A stretch of 5,096 nt of DNA from positions 1 through 5,096 of the forward strand of contig JACDBE010000068.1 in NCBI GenBank assembly GCA_013695075.1, written 5' to 3'. The notes below the pieces were generated by a model. It searched no databases. It saw nothing but the letters and a program-made list of their open reading frames with translations, and was not told where the DNA came from. Positions 3,765 through 5,096 of this stretch are shown piece after piece (the stretch's first letter is position 1; each line of letters begins with the position of its first letter). The position numbers and the translations under genes are program-made. Source of the DNA: Acidimicrobiia bacterium. Its GTDB lineage: Bacteria; Actinomycetota; Acidimicrobiia; Spongiisociales; UBA5794.

Positions 3765-5096
3765 ACCGGGATGCACCGCAACATGACGCCGGGGTGGGCC
3801 GGGTGCTGGGCACCGAGCACACCACCACCAGTGGGTTTCGGGTCGTCCTCAACGAGGACGACTACCTCCAGCTCGACGACCTGGTGGTGGTCCGCACCCA
3901 GGTGCCCAAGGGTGGCGAGGTGCGCACCTACGGGGTGGTCACCGAGAGCGAGGCCATCTACGAGGGCGCCCAGTACGAGTCCGACACCCACCGCATCGCC
4001 GCCGAGGGCATCCTTCCCGCCGCCAAGGTCCGGTCGGTGCAGGTGGCGGTCACCAGGGTCGATCCCGAGATCTGGGTGTCGCCCGACCCCGGCGAGGTGG
4101 TGGAGCGCGCCTCGGGTGAGGAGCGGCGCAAGGCGCTGTACGTCGATGAGATGGGTCGGCCGCTCCCCATCGGCATGGGCCGCGACGGAGAACCGGTCTA
4201 CGTCGACCTCGACTTCTTCGACGGCCGCAAGGGCGGGCACATGTCGATCTCGGGCGTCTCCGGGGTGGCCACCAAGACGTCGTTCGCCCTGTTCTTCCTG
4301 CGGCTGCTCAGCGGGCGACCCGACGTGCTCGGCGAGGGTGGCGCCAACCTGCGGATCCTGGTCTTCAACGTCAAGGGCGAGGACCTGCTGTGGCTGGACA
4401 AACCCAACCGGTTCTTCGATGCCGCCGCCGCCGCCACCTGGGCGCAGCTCGACGTCGCCCCCGGGCCCTTCCCCTCGGTCTCGTTCTGGGCGCCGCCCCG
4501 TCCCGTCTCCGGCGACGTGGTGGTACCAGACATCGGCGGCCGCCAGCAGGGGGTCGCCGCCTTCGCCTGGACGCCGCGCGAGTTCGTCGACGAGGGGTTG
4601 CTCCGTTTCCTGTTTACCGATGCCGCCGACTCCCGCAACCAGATCCCGTTCATCGAGGAACGGGTTCGCGCCCAGCTGCGTCGCTTCGCCGTGGACGTCG
4701 ATGGCTCGCCCGGTGCCGTGGTGCTGCGCGATCCCGCATCCGAGCAGCACCGTACCGGCGAGCGGGTGGTTCCCCATCGTGGGGAGGCGGTGATCACCGA
4801 CCTGCGTTCGCTGGTGGAAGCGGTCTCCCAGTACGTCGATCCCGAAGACGGCAGCGAGCCCGATCAGAGATGGACCGGCCGGGTGCAGATGGGCACCGTG
4901 TCCGCCTTCGCCCGCCGCCTGCACGCCGCCGTCCACCGGCTCGGCCACCTGGTGCGGGCGGGAGACAGCCGCCGCATCCAGCGCACCGCAGCCCAGGTCA
5001 CCGTGGTCGGCATCCAGTCACTCCACGACCTCGGGCAACGATTCGTGGTGGGGGCGCTGCTGGCCGAGACCTTCGCCGAGAAGGAGACCTCCGGGC
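3761..5096 (+). CDS. herA: HerA-family DNA translocase ATPase (3' end beyond window)
   Basis: The frame is open from ATG 3761 to the window edge (445 codons seen) with no stop. The N-terminal part, about residues 11-118 (GRVLGTEHTTTSGFRVVL onward), is a HAS-barrel as in HerA. The RecA-like ATPase core follows: HMSISGVSGVATKTSFALFFL at 160-180 is the P-loop, and ILVFNVKGEDLLWLD at 199-213 corresponds to the HerA strand usually ending in a D-P-x-G-E motif. Two features are odd: the P-loop Lys172 is preceded by Ala-Thr instead of Gly, with one extra residue in the loop, and Asn203 stands where Asp is common. Residues 270-410 are a variable, partly helical insertion, including a run of five GCC codons (Ala221-225) just before it. 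The last residues, RFVVGALLAETFAEKETSG (427-445), are those expected just before Walker B, which must lie beyond the edge. HerA forms a hexameric ring that drives DNA through NurA. A DNA repair or anti-phage role is possible; which one cannot be told here. Confidence 0.87.
   Translation, partial: MNRDAPQHDAGVGRVLGTEHTTTSGFRVVLNEDDYLQLDDLVVVRTQVPKGGEVRTYGVVTESEAIYEGAQYESDTHRIAAEGILPAAKVRSVQVAVTRVDPEIWVSPDPGEVVERASGEERRKALYVDEMGRPLPIGMGRDGEPVYVDLDFFDGRKGGHMSISGVSGVATKTSFALFFLRLLSGRPDVLGEGGANLRILVFNVKGEDLLWLDKPNRFFDAAAAATWAQLDVAPGPFPSVSFWAPPRPVSGDVVVPDIGGRQQGVAAFAWTPREFVDEGLLRFLFTDAADSRNQIPFIEERVRAQLRRFAVDVDGSPGAVVLRDPASEQHRTGERVVPHRGEAVITDLRSLVEAVSQYVDPEDGSEPDQRWTGRVQMGTVSAFARRLHAAVHRLGHLVRAGDSRRIQRTAAQVTVVGIQSLHDLGQRFVVGALLAETFAEKETSG

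Noticed and set aside
4418..4435. Run of five GCC codons in herA as a slippage-prone repeat
   Set aside because: It is short, in frame, and lies in a variable region of the protein; nothing suggests a functional repeat.
3539..4948. A 469-codon open frame on the minus strand opposite nurA/herA
   Set aside because: It is a mirror of the GC-biased codons of herA. Its translation is rich in His/Gly/Arg/Pro with no recognisable domain, while the plus strand encodes clear NurA and HerA motifs.

Overview
The window is GC-rich DNA with dense genes, strongly GC-biased third codon positions, two apparently leaderless starts and ATGA-type stop/start overlaps. This suggests a high-GC actinobacterium (Actinomycetota). 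I cannot place it more finely from sequence alone.

Layout. (1) Positions 1-131 hold the last 42 codons of a beta-propeller protein, probably a PQQ-dependent sugar dehydrogenase-like protein, followed by a strong 14-bp hairpin (163-200). (2) Positions 225-1130 encode a complete ribokinase with all family motifs. (3) Positions 1141-1536 on the minus strand encode a small SnoaL/NTF2-like protein convergent with the ribokinase gene, followed by a 224-bp non-coding stretch. (4) Positions 1761-2702 encode an inosine/uridine-preferring-type nucleoside hydrolase. (5) Positions 2802-3764 encode a NurA-family nuclease. Its stop overlaps the start of a HerA-family ATPase (3761 to beyond the window end), which is long but incomplete because it runs off the right edge.

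How the genes fit together. The nucleoside hydrolase releases ribose from nucleosides and ribokinase phosphorylates it, so these two genes make a compact ribonucleoside-salvage pair. NurA and HerA form a nuclease-translocase machine for processing DNA ends, and the four-base overlap indicates translational coupling. The two modules look functionally unrelated.

The most notable structure is a 21-bp direct repeat (20/21 identical). One copy covers the last codons and stop of ribokinase. The other covers the start of the nucleoside hydrolase. Collapsing the two copies would put the hydrolase ATG directly on the ribokinase stop as an overlap, suggesting that the roughly 613-bp block holding the antisense SnoaL-like gene was inserted into a formerly coupled operon. 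The HerA protein also has a non-canonical P-loop in which the usual Gly before the Lys is absent.
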